Source: Owenia fusiformis (taxonomy: Eukaryota > Annelida > Polychaeta > Sabellida > Oweniidae). From it: 64,000 bases of DNA. The stretch spans positions 34,620,867-34,684,866 of the forward strand of contig CAIIXF020000008.1 of the NCBI GenBank assembly GCA_903813345.2. The letters run 5' to 3'. Position numbers and translations under genes: made by a program. Under the pieces are notes generated by a model. That model was given only the letters and a program-made list of their open reading frames with translations. It had not been told where the DNA came from and ran no database searches. Below, one piece after another: positions 25,685 to 39,803 of the stretch; position 1 is the first letter of the stretch; each line of letters opens with the position of its first letter.

Positions 25685-27830
25685 TATGTTATAACATTGG
25701 TGAAGGAAACGGTTCGCCCAGTTCGTGAAAAGTTTGAAGAAATGCAACTGCGCATGATCGTTGAAAGTAACCCAATGTTGTGACACAAGAGGCACAAGGA
25801 CCTTAATGATAATATAAAGCTGAAAGTACACGTTTATTTTTCTTAAAGTTCAGTTCGCTGCGCTCGAATTTCACTTATAGCAACAGCACCATATATATAG
25901 CAAGTCATTCACTCCAAATTTAAGAAATAGCCCATGTGAAGCAAAGACATTTTTATTTGATTGGTCAATAATAGTCACGTGGTTCCGAGTGTGATTTCAA
26001 CGAGAGTACACTCGATCAGCTGGTAATTGGTACTCCATGGTGATACGAGTCCATCTCATAGGGTCCTCACGTCCCCTCTTTGGAAGTTCTCGAGCGATAT
26101 AGTGAATCAAGGGGCGACATAACATCGTGTAAAAAGAGCTACTTTTGTAAAGGAGGCTTACAGTCCCCTTCGGGGTTTTCAAGTATCTTTACTCAGGTTG
26201 TAATCACCGTATTTAAAACACACATGTGACTTTCAACAATAAACTTGCCAACAACTTGAGCAGCATTGTTTAACATGTATTTTAATGTGATTTTGTATAA
26301 ATATCAAATTAAGTACCGAAGCGTCAAATAAATTTGCAACTAGTCAACAGTAAATTTTGGCTGAATGACCCTTCAACGGATATTTACAACTCGTTCGAGT
26401 GGCTCAAGCCAAACAACTGCTTACATAGAAACCTTTAAGTGATACTTGGGCGAAACATCTGAAAACATATATGTTGTCAATCAGAACGTTGATGATTTTA
26501 ATTTAGTCATTTATAATCAGTACCGCACAGTTCTAGTCATTCTAGACGCCCATATACCTATTTACAATGACAAAGTGTGATATATTATCAACCAGACCGG
26601 TTCCCAGAATTTAACCTACCCTACCTTAATCGGAATGGGCTTTGAGAAATTACCATTTTGAGGTATGATCAACGCATACGAGGCTCATCTTCGACTTCTA
26701 AGATGTTATAACACTAGTTAAAGTTGAAGTTGGAGCAACTGAAACCGTGTGAATCAAGATGTACGGGGCAAATGCAGTGAATGCATGCCATTCTCTGATT
26801 TGTCATTATTACCAGTTCAAAATGGAGGTATACAACCTTTATCCATGACATCATATCTGTAAGGCCAAAATAGGAGTTTGAACCAAGCGTTTGCAAAATA
26901 ATTTTATTCCTTTGAAAACAAAATTGACATATATTTCTATTGTCATACATTCAATGTGCTGCATTAGCTTGTGTCTGGATTCTTAAGCACTACATTCTTC
27001 AAATGTTCAAAAACTAATTCAAAATGAGATCATAGTCTACAGGTCTATAGGTCGTCAATTCCATTTTATAAATGCTTTCTCTTTATTCTCAGATTGTTAT
27101 GCGAAAGCAGCAACTAGCTAATTTTGACATCGATGTTGATATTAATTTCGGACAATCTTAGCAATTCTTTATGAATTTTGACAGCATGGTTTGAATGATG
27201 GACGTCTTAGGTGATTTAAGAAGTCCATCATTTGTACGTCTAAGGTTAACAGATGATGGTAAACCTTGGCTTTAATGAAAATAAAAGAGATGTCATGTCA
27301 CTATAATTTCAAGAGGGATTTTCCTTTTACCAATAGCTCTTGAAAATACTTAAGTTTTACTGGGTCTCTCTATGTGATTATCCTTTCTCAATTTCATGAT
27401 ATTGGATGTAGCAAAATGATGAACGATTTGGACGTTTCAGTCAAATAACATTATTTGGATAATTGTTCTTTATCTGGCGCTGGGTCGGGATATGCCAAAG
27501 GGTTTTAGGGTTAATTCATAAATCTATGCTATTCAGTCGACATTTGTATTGGAGATTCCGTTTATGAATTTGTGCAAATATCAAGGCCAAAATGTTAATT
27601 GTAAATGCGGAGAGGTCAATATTAATGAATAAGATACGAGTACATAATAGATTATCATTAACATGATAATCTCTGAAACAAGCAACAGTATCTACTCTGT
27701 AATAAGCAATGATAGTATCATAATGAAATGGGAATTTCTTGTATTTTCAAAATGTGTTGATGTTTTTACTCACTGTTGGTGGTAAATTGGAAATGTATAA
27801 GAACACAATCAAAATTAATTGAAAATTTAC

Positions 27831-28019
27831 CTTGGCCTGAATGCAATTAAAGCTATATATACAATTGTATTCCAAACTCTGAAGAAATCATCGCGTTCGT
27901 CCATCGTTCCGGCGTTGACATAAGATGAGACGGTGTTGGTCATCGGGTGCATGAAACATTCCCGGGAACGATGACCTAGATATCGGCATATAAACAGGGA
28001 AATACAGACACCTGGTAGC
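27831..28019 (-). CDS. candidate internal exon of an unknown gene
   Basis: A 189-bp open segment bounded by a good acceptor (pyrimidine-rich tract then CTCTTATAG) and a good donor (CCAAG then GTAAAT). Entering with the third base of a codon it encodes about 62 residues, including CRYLGHRSRECFMHP, AGTMDERDDFFRVWNTIVYI and LIAFRP. The base composition is more balanced than in the flanks, and the exon is phase-symmetric (a multiple of 3). I do not recognise the family. No partner exons were found on either side, so it may be an isolated exon of a gene with very long introns, a decayed exon, or chance. Confidence 0.25.
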
Positions 28020-31000
28020 CTATAAGAGATGTATAATGAACAAATGATTATATCTATTTTATTTACAATGTACACGGATATCGTAAAAAGAAATCTAATT
28101 GTCCACATGTCAGTTTTTTGCGCAGTAAACCCTTTCTTCGCACACAGCACCCCCGCGGCTATAGTTGATCGATGCGCCGCGAAGCCAACCTGGTCGGTCC
28201 TGTTGTATCCCGTAAATTGAATCCAAAAGCCTCTATCGAACGCTTGGGCCGAGTATCCGATTTGCTATTCAAAAAATAAATATCTCGACGCCAATTAGGT
28301 TGTTTCTGCATAGAGAGACGACTACTTTGGAGTGCGTAAGTGCCACAAGTATCATTCAAAGTATAACAACTTTTGAGTGCTATCAAAACACTGAAATAGA
28401 TACCTTGACTTTTGTTTTTTGGCGGAAGATTCAAAATATCAATGAATATTACATAAAACTGTCCGCTGCATTAAATCTCGATCAATTCCTTTAGTTTTTG
28501 GCTCTATCGCTAGACATGATTTTTATGATTCCTTTGATTTCTGTCTGTGGTGCATTGTTATTTGATGTAAATAATTGAAATTACTTATTTGAGGCCGTTG
28601 AAGAACGCGAGAACAATGGTTGGCGCAAAACAACAGTGCTAGTTACTTCAGTCTTATGAAACATTTCGAAATCCCTCTTGCTTGACCTACGACTTGTTTT
28701 AGATACTTGATGTAGTTGTAACTTGTAAAAGTGAATGGGACCGTGGTTATTACTGCTCTGATGTGTTATTTTATACATACATACATACCCATAGTTGACA
28801 TGGTTTATCATTTGCACTTGGACATTTATACAGTGGTTTCGAGGTCGCTAAGTCGTCACACCTTCCCCACATAGAAGTGGAGCTCCACATTTTCATGTTT
28901 CGAACATCTCGCATATAAACTCATAAATATGTACGTAATGAACTTCTCTGAAGTAGAATTAACCTCTTTGAAGTAGTAAGTAAATTTAATTGAAATTCTT
29001 TCCAAATTAATATTTTCCGAATAACGATCAAATAAAAACAATTAAATAACATGCAAATATGTCCGATCCTAAATGCATTAAGTGTCCCATGAGGTTAAAT
29101 CACATTTTACTCCGTGTAGTAGATGTAGAAATGGTTTGTTTGATTTCTTGACATGACAATTGTAATGAATATAGGCCACACATGAGGAAATTAATATTTA
29201 AAAAACAATTTCATCAAAGTCCCCGATCAATTCAAAGTAAACTCGACCTTTGGTTTCGCCATTATTTTTCTTTGACAATGCCAACTATACTCAAGGGACA
29301 AATTGAAATACGCAATTGTTGAGCGACCTTACGAAATGAAATGATATTTGAACAATGTTTTTCATAAATATATTTTAATGTATTGTTCCACCAAGGGACC
29401 GCATTTTACATTCCGGCTCGATGAATATTTTATATTCTCAAACAGTCTAAACGATTGATTTCTTGTTGTTTGACAAGGATCTATTGAAATCCTCTCATGC
29501 TGTTTCATTCAATAGATATCATCTCATTTTATTAAATAATTAATCTTATACCAACTACCTAAACGAAAATCTTAAGTGCCGTTTCTATGTTTTTGATTTT
29601 GTACATGAGTTGACAATACTATATAAAATGCGTCAGAACACCGAACGCTGCGTGAAATAGAAGTTGTCAGATTCTGGAACTTTAGGTTTCTAAGAGGGCT
29701 GTAGGTCTCTGTCTATTCAGATACAGACGTTGGAGTAAATTGCTTTCCATTCAGGATGGATTTTGTATCTGGAACGGTACATTTCGATAATTATATACCG
29801 CGGAATCACAACTTATTTATGAAATATAAATGTAGTTCATAATACAGATTGATTGCCATTGAAAAAGCATTGAAACACAATCACAAAGAGCCATTCACTT
29901 TTCTTTTCAATACATTTGTCATAAAAACTGCGCTGGAGATTGCATTCAGCTTTAATTAATTGACTCATCTCGCATTGAATACGGATTGTTGAACATCGTT
30001 GTCACAGCAAACATTTCAATTAACTTCCCCCGTTTAATAGTTACTCCTATCTTAAAAATCTGATCAGTTTTTTCGGGATATCATCCAATAAAGTGTCAAA
30101 TTTTCTGGCTAGTATACAAGATTTATATTTACCTTATATGCAAGCGTAACTGTCTATGTTTAGTTGCTCTGGGTTCTGCTGTTTTTTCAAGGGTAGAGAT
30201 GACCATTCTGCGATCTTTTTTCTATGGGTTATATGCCATCATTACTTCGCGTGGATCTCCAATAGAACAATTGTACATATTATGCGGGTACAGGAAGTAT
30301 TCCAGATCCAAAGAAATATAAATAATTAAACTATGTCTTTTTTTTCTTTTTCAAAAATGTTTTTTTATTGTAAAAGTCGAGCATGCATACACGCAATAAT
30401 GCCAAAATACCCGGATAATGCTGCAATAAGTTGCAGTAGAAGAGACTTCACAAGCTTCTTTATAATCGACTTACTATAATTTGTATAATTCATTCTTATA
30501 AATGTCTGTATACAAATTATAAAAAAAACTTAATTACATTGAAAATATGCAGTTTAAACACGAACGTAAAGCGTGAGAACAAATTAGCGAACTTAAGATT
30601 ACTACTTGTGTTATAAGCTAGCTATAAATGAGCTTTCAAACTGTCTCTTGTAACATTATATCAAATAAGTTTGTCTTGCATCCTGTACGTTTTTTAAGAT
30701 AATACTAAGCCTTTTCCAATGCATAATTTCATAATTTAAAATTTAATCATCGTGTCTTTTTGGGACATCATTGCAACCAGACGGTATCATTTTCAGTGTG
30801 AGGTTTAAGAATCGCATCGCATTCGTACACATTTTTACGGAAATCGGACTAGGAAGCTGAAGTAGGTTACAAAAATTGGCAATTTCCAAGTGAATACTAA
30901 TTATTAGACAATAAGACAATGGTGGTACAGACAGGGATCTAGATACGGCAGTCAAAAATACGCCATGCTATTCAACGGGATTTTTCACGCTGTCGCCACT

Positions 31001-31635
31001 GGCCATTCCCTCATCGGCTTCTACCATGATCACTGTATCAAATTCACACTGAGTCTCGTGTACCCTCAAAAACGATCCCCCGTCCTATGATATCCTTGAG
31101 ACTTTTTGCAAAATGAAAGTATAACAATAATATGTAGCATTTTTATACCATTTGAAATATTTTGAGCGATTGTATTTTGTTTTTCTCTGTTTTATACAGT
31201 GTTTTTACAATATGTTTCTCCTGTAGTTTTCAGCAGTTGTAAGGGAATTGACGGTAAACCAACATGAAGGCGTCACAGAACACTTCACGGACGGATTTGA
31301 TCACAGTGTACACAAAAAACGTTTGCTCTTTTTTATTGGCTTGTGGCGAGAAAAAATCACAAGTAAATAATCGTTTTCGAGGGATAACAGCCATGTCTGA
31401 AGCGAGTTCCTACCTTCGACCTTACGGCTAACTAATTTGACCCCCGTGTAAACAAACCATTTGCGTGGAAATAATTACATCAACTTTGTAAATAATAGAG
31501 TAAATATCCAAGTATCTTGAATGTGGCATTTTGCTACACATTTCATGCGAAACAACACAAGTCAATGAAAAATGTTGTTCGTTTATTCAAGCTAACTTTC
31601 GGAACACCGTTGGGTGACGCTGATTCTCATTCAAG

Positions 31636-31872
31636 ATGTCCCGAGTGTTTGCGATCCCCTCACCCATGCTCTCGACTTCGTATTCAACATATGAACTCTG
31701 CTACCGGGCTTACCAAAATCTCGTCAATATTATTGTTTCGTACACCGGTTTGTCGCTCATCTATTTTGGCATCTGTGAAGTGGTGTACACGTTTTTTGAA
31801 GATATTAACATAGCATACAGAGCAACTTTGCGAAGAACATGGAACATACATTCCGTTCCATTATTTGTTTGA
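31636..31872 (+). CDS. possible small single-pass membrane protein (unverified ORF)
   Basis: A complete 78-codon frame with an acceptable start context (TTCAAG before ATG). It contains one strongly hydrophobic segment at about residues 29-52 (VNIIVSYTGLSLIYFGICEV). A short polar N-terminus precedes it and a basic stretch (YRATLRRTW) follows, as in small type-III or tail-anchored membrane proteins. Codon composition is less AT-biased than the surroundings. An overlapping frame (31,517-31,813) has no features. I do not recognise a family, and no intron or promoter signal supports it. Confidence 0.2.
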   Translation: MSRVFAIPSPMLSTSYSTYELCYRAYQNLVNIIVSYTGLSLIYFGICEVVYTFFEDINIAYRATLRRTWNIHSVPLFV

Positions 31873-32516
31873 TTTTATAGTCGACGCGGGGATGTTTTAG
31901 ATAAATAATTCATTTAGAATTGAGATTTTGACTGGCCTTTTTTATTTACATTCTTTTAGTATTTTGTTCTCATTCGTTTTATGTTTTTGCAACATTATTG
32001 TTTTTTGAACTATAAGAATGACGTATTTAGCATTGCGTCCATTTAGGCACAAACAGAACACTCATCCTGACTCGTCAAAAGTATTTTAAAGGAAATGAGG
32101 ACTCCATATGTGGGACAAAAATTAAAATTGAAATTTAACAAAAAACTCAAAATGCTTAACAAGAAACCTGCAGGTCAACGAAAGGTCAGATTTTTTCATT
32201 TTGTTTCAGCGAAGTCGATTCTAGTTTGTTCTGAGCAGTCAGTTTATGTCTTTAACTAAATTCATAAATCGATTGTGTTTGGCAGAGTAGGCTATAGATT
32301 TTCCGAAAAAGAGAAAAACACTTACTGATCTAATTTACCACATTTTGAGAAATCATGTAAAATGATAATTTAAGACAACTTCAAATTATCAAATAACTTT
32401 AATGTTTAAACTTTGGAACTGATTTAAATTTCAACATTTTCAGCTCATTTTGAAAATGTATGATTTTTTGGAATAAATCAGTGAAAAGTTCAAGTTAAGA
32501 CTCGGTAACATTTGCT

Positions 32517-32675
32517 CTACGGCGACCGTACGGCGGCCGTAGCTTCACAAAATCGATGTAGAAAATCTACATCGTAGGACTTATCCTATGCTTACAATGC
32601 ATACTCGTAATTCTCTCAATTTTGGGAAGCTCCGAAGGGCCTTCGATTGCCGTAAATCAAATATGACATACCATA
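32517..32675. repeat. dispersed repeat family 2, copy 2
   Basis: Shares the core GGCGGCCGTAGCTTCACAAA with 3653-3735 and, about 120 bp further on, the TTGCCGTAAATCAAATATGAC-like end. It is the longer of the two copies. The start also contains a direct duplication of a C(T/C)ACGGC-like word. No coding potential. Confidence 0.6.
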
Positions 32676-35600
32676 CCATAGATAAGTAAGAGTAACTTGG
32701 ATAAAAATACATTTTTTACTTTTTGATTTATTTTCTAATCAATAATTTTTTAAATTCAAATTATACAAAATTTTTATATAAAACAATTTTTATAAATAAT
32801 TGATTGATAGTCAAAACTGTAATGTATTCTAATTAAACCACTCTATATAGGTATAGATACAGTGTTTTAAATGTAGTTTATCGGTCACCCTTGTGTGCTT
32901 ACCAATTATATATAGCACTCGATTTAGAAGTTCAAATCCACTCAAAGTCAAGACTACATCGCTCCATATATGATTATCCAGCAAATGTATAAATAAAAAC
33001 AAACAATCGGAGTTTGACATAAGAGTTTAATACCTATATAAGGTATGAGTGCGTTGTTTTATGGCCTTATTGTCTCAGATGTGGCCGTTGGTCGATAGTG
33101 CAAACCACGACTAAAATGTCCCCGTTCATTCCGTTCTTTACAGAATATCTCCAAAAAATGAATGAAACTTAACAGTTTTATGATTTTCTATACAATATAT
33201 AGTGTTGATATCGTAGTTGTTAATTTTATTTCTCGCAAATGTCTCTCAAAATTGCTCTAATGTGACATTTAAAATGCTATGTATAAATATTTCGTTGGTG
33301 GGTATCTTTACTACTACATATATGAGAGGGTTATAGACGGGTTAATGATATGGGCAATATCCACGTGTACAAGGATCTCTGCTTGAGTCTCATCTTTATA
33401 AATCAGATTAATTTTTAATCCATGAATACAATTTTTTTAAATGGAAAATTAAAACCTAACGAACCATGGTTAATTTGAAGATTCGATCCTGGATCTTTAA
33501 ACTTTTTACTTATTTCGATCCACTTTAAATTTGAAAAAATGATCAAAAATATGAAATACTTTTACGATTTGGTATGAAGCACTTTTTGAATACATTTTCA
33601 TGTGTGCTGTACTAGACATTATTTCGCATTTTGCAAGAATCAAGAGGTGCCCTTTGCCATGGGCCTCTATCCCATTTGACGTCATTGATATGTGTCTTTA
33701 AATAGGGGTTCCTTTACAGTGTACGGGTGGTAGTATTTTACTGGTAGGCTCTGGGTTAAGAGTAAATGAAGAGATTCTTCCAGGTATTTGTCATCTAAAA
33801 ATTTGCAAGATTTGAGAATTTAGGAAATCTGGAAAAGACCAAAGATGGATATTTAGCATGTGTTAAGAAATTATGATAATAAGCTTTAAAAAGGTGATTA
33901 TAAAATAGTAAGAATGGCTTTACATGGCGGCATTAATGTATGTCATAAACCGATATAGCCTATCGTACCTTGTGTAATGGCTTTATGATACATTTTGTAT
34001 GCATTACATATCAAAAGCATCTTTCGCTAATTTTTCTTTCATATGTTTATGGGTTCCAGTAATGATCGCGAAATTCTCACATATTCTTCGACAGATTAGA
34101 GGCTCTTTTGCTTTGTAAATTTTACAGAGATAAAGGGAGGCTTAAATAGTCTATAAGTGTAAAGTATACTTCACTGTCGAACACATTTCCCCCCTGTTTT
34201 GGTAAGAAACGTTTATTTTTTGTAAAATTTGGCTCGATCGTTTAGCTTGCTGTGTCCATGCATGGGGTGCGAAACAGATACAATAACAAAGCAAAATACA
34301 ACTTGTATTTTATGTTTTATATGTTTCTGATTTGAACATACTAGGTGAGTAAGGAAATGGGCATGGCAGCTTGGGTAAATATTAATTGTTTTGTTTAACT
34401 GATTTTATGAAGTATTCAAAGAATATTTTGAGAATACGATATCCCACGCTATGGTCATCTAGCCAGAAGTTAAATGTATATTTCAAAAACACGGAATCAA
34501 GACAAGTCTGTGGTTTGCATCTTCGAATTCCAATGTACAATGTAGTTATAACAATTGAACCCCCGGGAGTTGAACCAACTGAAAACTTGTGAATCAAGAT
34601 GGGTGGTTTGTACAAAGTACAGTTGGTTTGGTTGTTATTATGGGATGGATAAGGTTTCTAGTAGACGATCCCATCTGGCAGTCGACCTTGCACTCATTTT
34701 AAATATGTCATAGTAATTGTCGTCTGCTACTTATAGAGGATGATCCTCATTATCCATAATGCTAAATAATTCATCAATGTGAGGCACTTGACTTGCATTA
34801 TTATTTTTATTGATCATTTATGGTTTATCGATTGTCGAGAAATGAAGAAAAATCAAAGCATTTTTGGAAAGAGTCTACAAGTAAAAGACATGCGTGATGA
34901 TAAAAATAGAGGTTATTTCATGTTATATCCAAATATGCCAAATAGAACCAACTGATAATTTATTGTTATCATAACCACTGTCATGTTTTATGATAACTGA
35001 TAGCATTTCTGCAATGTGGGGCACAACCGGTAAGTAAAATGACTGCCCTTTCTTATAGTTTAATTTGCCATTTTTAAAGAGAGTGTCATATAATAAATAC
35101 AATAGCATTTGGGCCTCAGGGTATAAAATATAGGGATTGCTCGAAAAACCTGAATCTGAGCTTTATTTAGAAAAAATAAGAAAATAAGCATTTTATGGTT
35201 TGTAGAAATGGGTTGAAATTATCATTGCTGAGCAGGGATTTGAGAATCGGGAAATGGGTAATTAGGTACAAAACAGATTAATCCGAAACATACGATATCG
35301 GACAATTGAGATTCTTTTTGTCTTTTATAAAGAATATTGTATTTTATATAAAACACAGATTCAGAACAGTCGATAAGACAAGTACCCATCGTTGTAAGAC
35401 GACACCCCCTTTCGCTTACCTGTTTATACAAGCACCCGGAAAGGAGCAGGTAGGCCTGTAAATCTGAAATCAAGGCTTTTTTTAAAATAGGGCCCAAATT
35501 TTTAAATAGGTCCATCGTTTTTGAACTGGAATGGATTTTCAAAATTAATCATTTTCCCTCCAATATTGTCATTTTCCAGACAAAGAATGGTTAATCCAAA

Positions 35601-38600
35601 TGTGTTGAATAATTTCATATAATCATGTAATATCAAACCATATAATTTTTTCATTTATATCTTGCTTGGGTCCAAATGATTCAGAGAAATGTGTAAAAAA
35701 TCGATAATCTATTGGTAATTTAGTGAGCCTTAAATTTGCTAAATAAAAAATCTCGGGATTCCATAAATCAGAAACATAGAAACATGCATATGAAGTAAAA
35801 AACGATTATTATTTGATTCATGTTATAAAAAGCCAACTTCAATAGATCATTGTATATAATATCAGAGTAGCCATCGATCTCTGAGCACGCATTCACCTTC
35901 CACAGGCAAATAATACAAATTCTCGACATACCTATTGGTTTTTTGTCAAAGAATACACGTTTTATTGTCCTTCTATATTAGGATATTGCAAGATAAATAA
36001 TTAGCTTCACATAATGGCTGAAAATGTTCATCTTTTAGATTTATGAAGCATCTTCATTGATTGGTAACCAGTCCAAAAAGACAGATTGTAAAATTGTACT
36101 TGTATCGAAGTGTAATGACTACATAAAACACTGGACATATGTGCTTTCGATCCATTCCTTATGTTCAGTAGCCTTTATATGCCAAATAAAATATACTCGT
36201 ACTAAAGTTGATCAAAAATGTTAAGTCATTAAATTTATTTTGCAAGGATTTTTTTCAATAATGACATTCACATGTACTCAAGAGATACATCAAAATAAAC
36301 GATATTATTGTTTTTATATAGTAGCCTCTCACACACACGTGGTTATACAATTCTCAATTTCTAGCTTTTGTAGTCCAAACCCCCTGCATTGAATTTTCTT
36401 TACATGATATCGACTCGATCATAATATCTAGCTCCAGATTTACATTATTGTTGCTTTTCTAAAAGTATATTTATAATTAGCTTCGTTATACTTTTTTGTT
36501 TTTTTCCTTTTAAAGCGTTGAATAATTTACGAGCAGAAATCAATATAATATAATTGATACGAAACTAAATTAAAAAAGAAAACATTATTAAAGCTTTTTT
36601 TGAAAACTATTACCTCCCATACCGCACCCCCTCCCCTCCTTCAGCAGGTCCTACAGACCTAGCATACCAAACTTCCAATATGGGTATACACCAAATACTT
36701 TTGAAGAATAGCTAGAGCTGAATTTTAAAATCCAATTCATCAATTCTAAATCGTTTAGATCATTTACGTAACTTTGATTTAAGCCTGATTTGAGTAGGTC
36801 AGAAGATGACTTTTAAGTTGGGTAAAGTTATCAAAATCAAATTATTTCATTTTTCTCCAATTGTATTTGATCGTGGACTGCTGGTTTAAGGTAATTGAGC
36901 AGTTAATCTTAAGCCGGACTAGTGACACCATTTCTTTTGAGAACCAGTTTATTTGTACCTCCCTATTCTATAGTTAAATACAGCAACACTGGACGTTTAA
37001 CCATTAAAGACTTATTCATTTCAATAGCGTTCGGATATCTTAAATCCAGTCGTGTCAACCTAAGCTAAGAAAAACATAGGACCCTTTTCAGCCATGACTC
37101 CACTGGTCAATAAATAAGATATCCGTTCTTATTTAAAGGAGTGTTCCAGTGCGATTGGGATATAAAAATTAGTGACGTCATCGCCCGGGCGTCATCGTGA
37201 GCAACATCGCCGCTAAAGCGATATTAATTTCTAAACAAGAACTTCATTGATTAAGACATAGTTTTTAAAAACTAAGAATTCAAATTCGAAGTAAAGAGAA
37301 ACGGAGGGGTGATAAGAATGCCACTACCATTATAACACGGCAAAGCTCTCTCCGCGCTAGCCTTTAAGCTTTACTGCATATAAAATATTTGTACGGAAAA
37401 TGTTGGGCTAAGGGGCTCAACATTATGTTTTCAAAACACTAGAGAACGGATCACACCGAGTTGAAGCATTTATAACTCTACTAATAGTTCCATACCATTA
37501 GAAAATATCTTGCACTTTATTCTATTCCAATTACTATTAGAAGAAATGGATGCGATAGGCGCATATGATATCCTATACAATTCAAACGTCTGGGCTTCTA
37601 GCTAAGATTAGTCCATTACTTTAATTGTTTTCCGTGTACTGAATTTTCTTTATATTGAGATTGGCGATTTATTCACTTGTTTTATTTTATGTTGGGAGGG
37701 AAATTGAAAATTTTTGATTGACGGTTCCCTAAATTTGCCGACAGATTGAAATGACTTTGGGTGAGATATTACAAGTGCCTGGCTCTATTGAAAAGCAGTT
37801 TTGTTTCTTCTAAAGATCTGGAAAATCTATTAGAAACAGAAATAATTTGAATTGCAATTGGTCATGGGTTTAATTCTCTGATTAGAGCATACAAGGGTCA
37901 ACTTTAGTTTGCAACTTGTCAAATATTGCACTGTAATTTGATAGATATGTATAATAAATTATTAATTAAAAATCAAAGTTATTAGAAATTATACAAAGTA
38001 CTTACATGCCAAGCTACAATATATATATAAAGTACTTACATGTCCAATTAATGGTATCTTAAGAGCAAATTACGAAAATTGACTACCGCATAATTTTTAT
38101 ATAGGGAAACTATTATGTATATACCTATACATATAAAGATACTAATTACCACCACTTCTAAGAAAAATAGTGAGAAAATAATTGTAAGCAACAGAAATAG
38201 TGATATATAACACTAACCATGTGGTTAACCCATGCAACCATTATTGCATCAATGATCAAAACTATGACCTTCATTTTGACGAGCTTGTAACACTGTACGA
38301 AGCATCAAAAGGGTCTAATCCAAGGACATATCATATTTCTAGCATATAAAACAATTAGCACATTGCATTTGATCTTTTTAGTGTAATGATTGTTCCATTA
38401 TAGCGTTCAGAACCGCAGTTAATTAGACATATCCTTCTAACAGAAGTGTCAATTAGAGTTTGCTGCAATATCAAAGATTTCATTTGATATTTTCGCACCC
38501 TTAGGAGCAACGTCAAATAATATTACAGTCGTTATCATCACGGTTAATGCGCTTTAACCCATTCTTGAGGAGATGATGGGTCATGATGGTGCTTCTGCAG

Positions 38601-39711
38601 CAATCGTGGACATTTGAGTCCCATACTGTGTAATAAGGAGAGACTGTATGGCACTCTATGGTCCATCAAAAGAAGGACCTTATAAGTCTCACTTCACGGC
38701 CTCTTCTTTATCTGCAGTACCTTCTTCATAACTGGAGTACTTTTACATCACTTATGATTTATCAATGGTCTAACGCTGCTGTTTTACGATCTGAACTCCT
38801 GCAGGACATTGTGTGTACGTACGTAGTAGGACCATTGGCCCCTTGAAGTGGCACTATCCACACTGTCTTGTTAAATGGTTTTACTATGTTTTATTCTCTC
38901 TTGAACCTCATGTTTGGTAAAATTGACACAGTGCTCGTATCAAAGCATTCCCTAGCTACTGACTGAATGTTCTATCTTGAATAAATGCTTACAGTTATTT
39001 GTTAGAGTATTGAAATCTACATTTAAAATGTTGTTTTCGAGAAAAAGTTTTTGCAAGAACTTTTTCAAATGTCAATTTCATTCGAGCATAGTACTCGTCT
39101 ATTTCATTTTGGTTGTCAATTGCAGATGGCACTCAGCAACTTAAGTATACTTTCAGAGAAATTCTTCACTTTACTCACGAATCCAATCTCAAAGATCGCA
39201 TTTAATTTCACCGCTTGTTAAGGATAGAGATGATATTTAATCAGATTTTTGCCTTTTGGCGTTTTGCAAGTAAGCGACGCCTAATAGATTGTCAGTACCA
39301 GCTAGATTAGCATTAAGCTTAATTTGCCACGTATTTTTCTCGGGGTGCTGCCTAATCAAATCAGAAATCACCAAATTCTCTTTTACTTGAAAAACTTAGT
39401 TAATGTCATTTGCCATGTCGATATTATCATTTACTACAATATAGGAAGCTAATGGAATTGATTGGAGATTTTCTCGATTATTTCTATGATCAAAAATCAA
39501 ATAAAAAAAGCTGTTTTAGAAAAAGGTTTAAACACCCATAAGCCATATCAGTCCATGCGACCAATGGCTCATCTATGGTTAAATTCAAATTTTAATACAA
39601 ATAATTAGAATCTATTGAGATAAAAAAAACTAAATGAAGTTAAAAGTGGCATCTTACAATTCAATATTTTACATATATATATATATCATTTACATTTAAG
39701 CTCATGTACCA

Positions 39712-39803
39712 AACTATCCTTTGCATTCGTTCGACTTCACGTCTTAAAAGAGAGCTTCGTCTTCGGTAGTTTATGACTAGACTCTGCGCGCAGGGTAGTA
39801 CCA
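39712..39803 (-). repeat. dispersed repeat family 1, copy 3
   Basis: The best preserved copy of the family. On the minus strand it reads CCCTGCGCGCAGAGTCTAGT, then CATAAACTACCGAAGACG, then AAGCTCTCTTTTAAGACGTG and AAGTCGAACGAATGCAAAGG. The middle portion aligns with copies at 13.9, 23.0 and 51.1 kb. Confidence 0.7.

Noticed and set aside
27193-27233. Hairpin with a stem of about 14 bp as a microRNA candidate
   Set aside because: The stem is too short for a precursor microRNA of about 22 paired bases, and there is no sign of a conserved arm.
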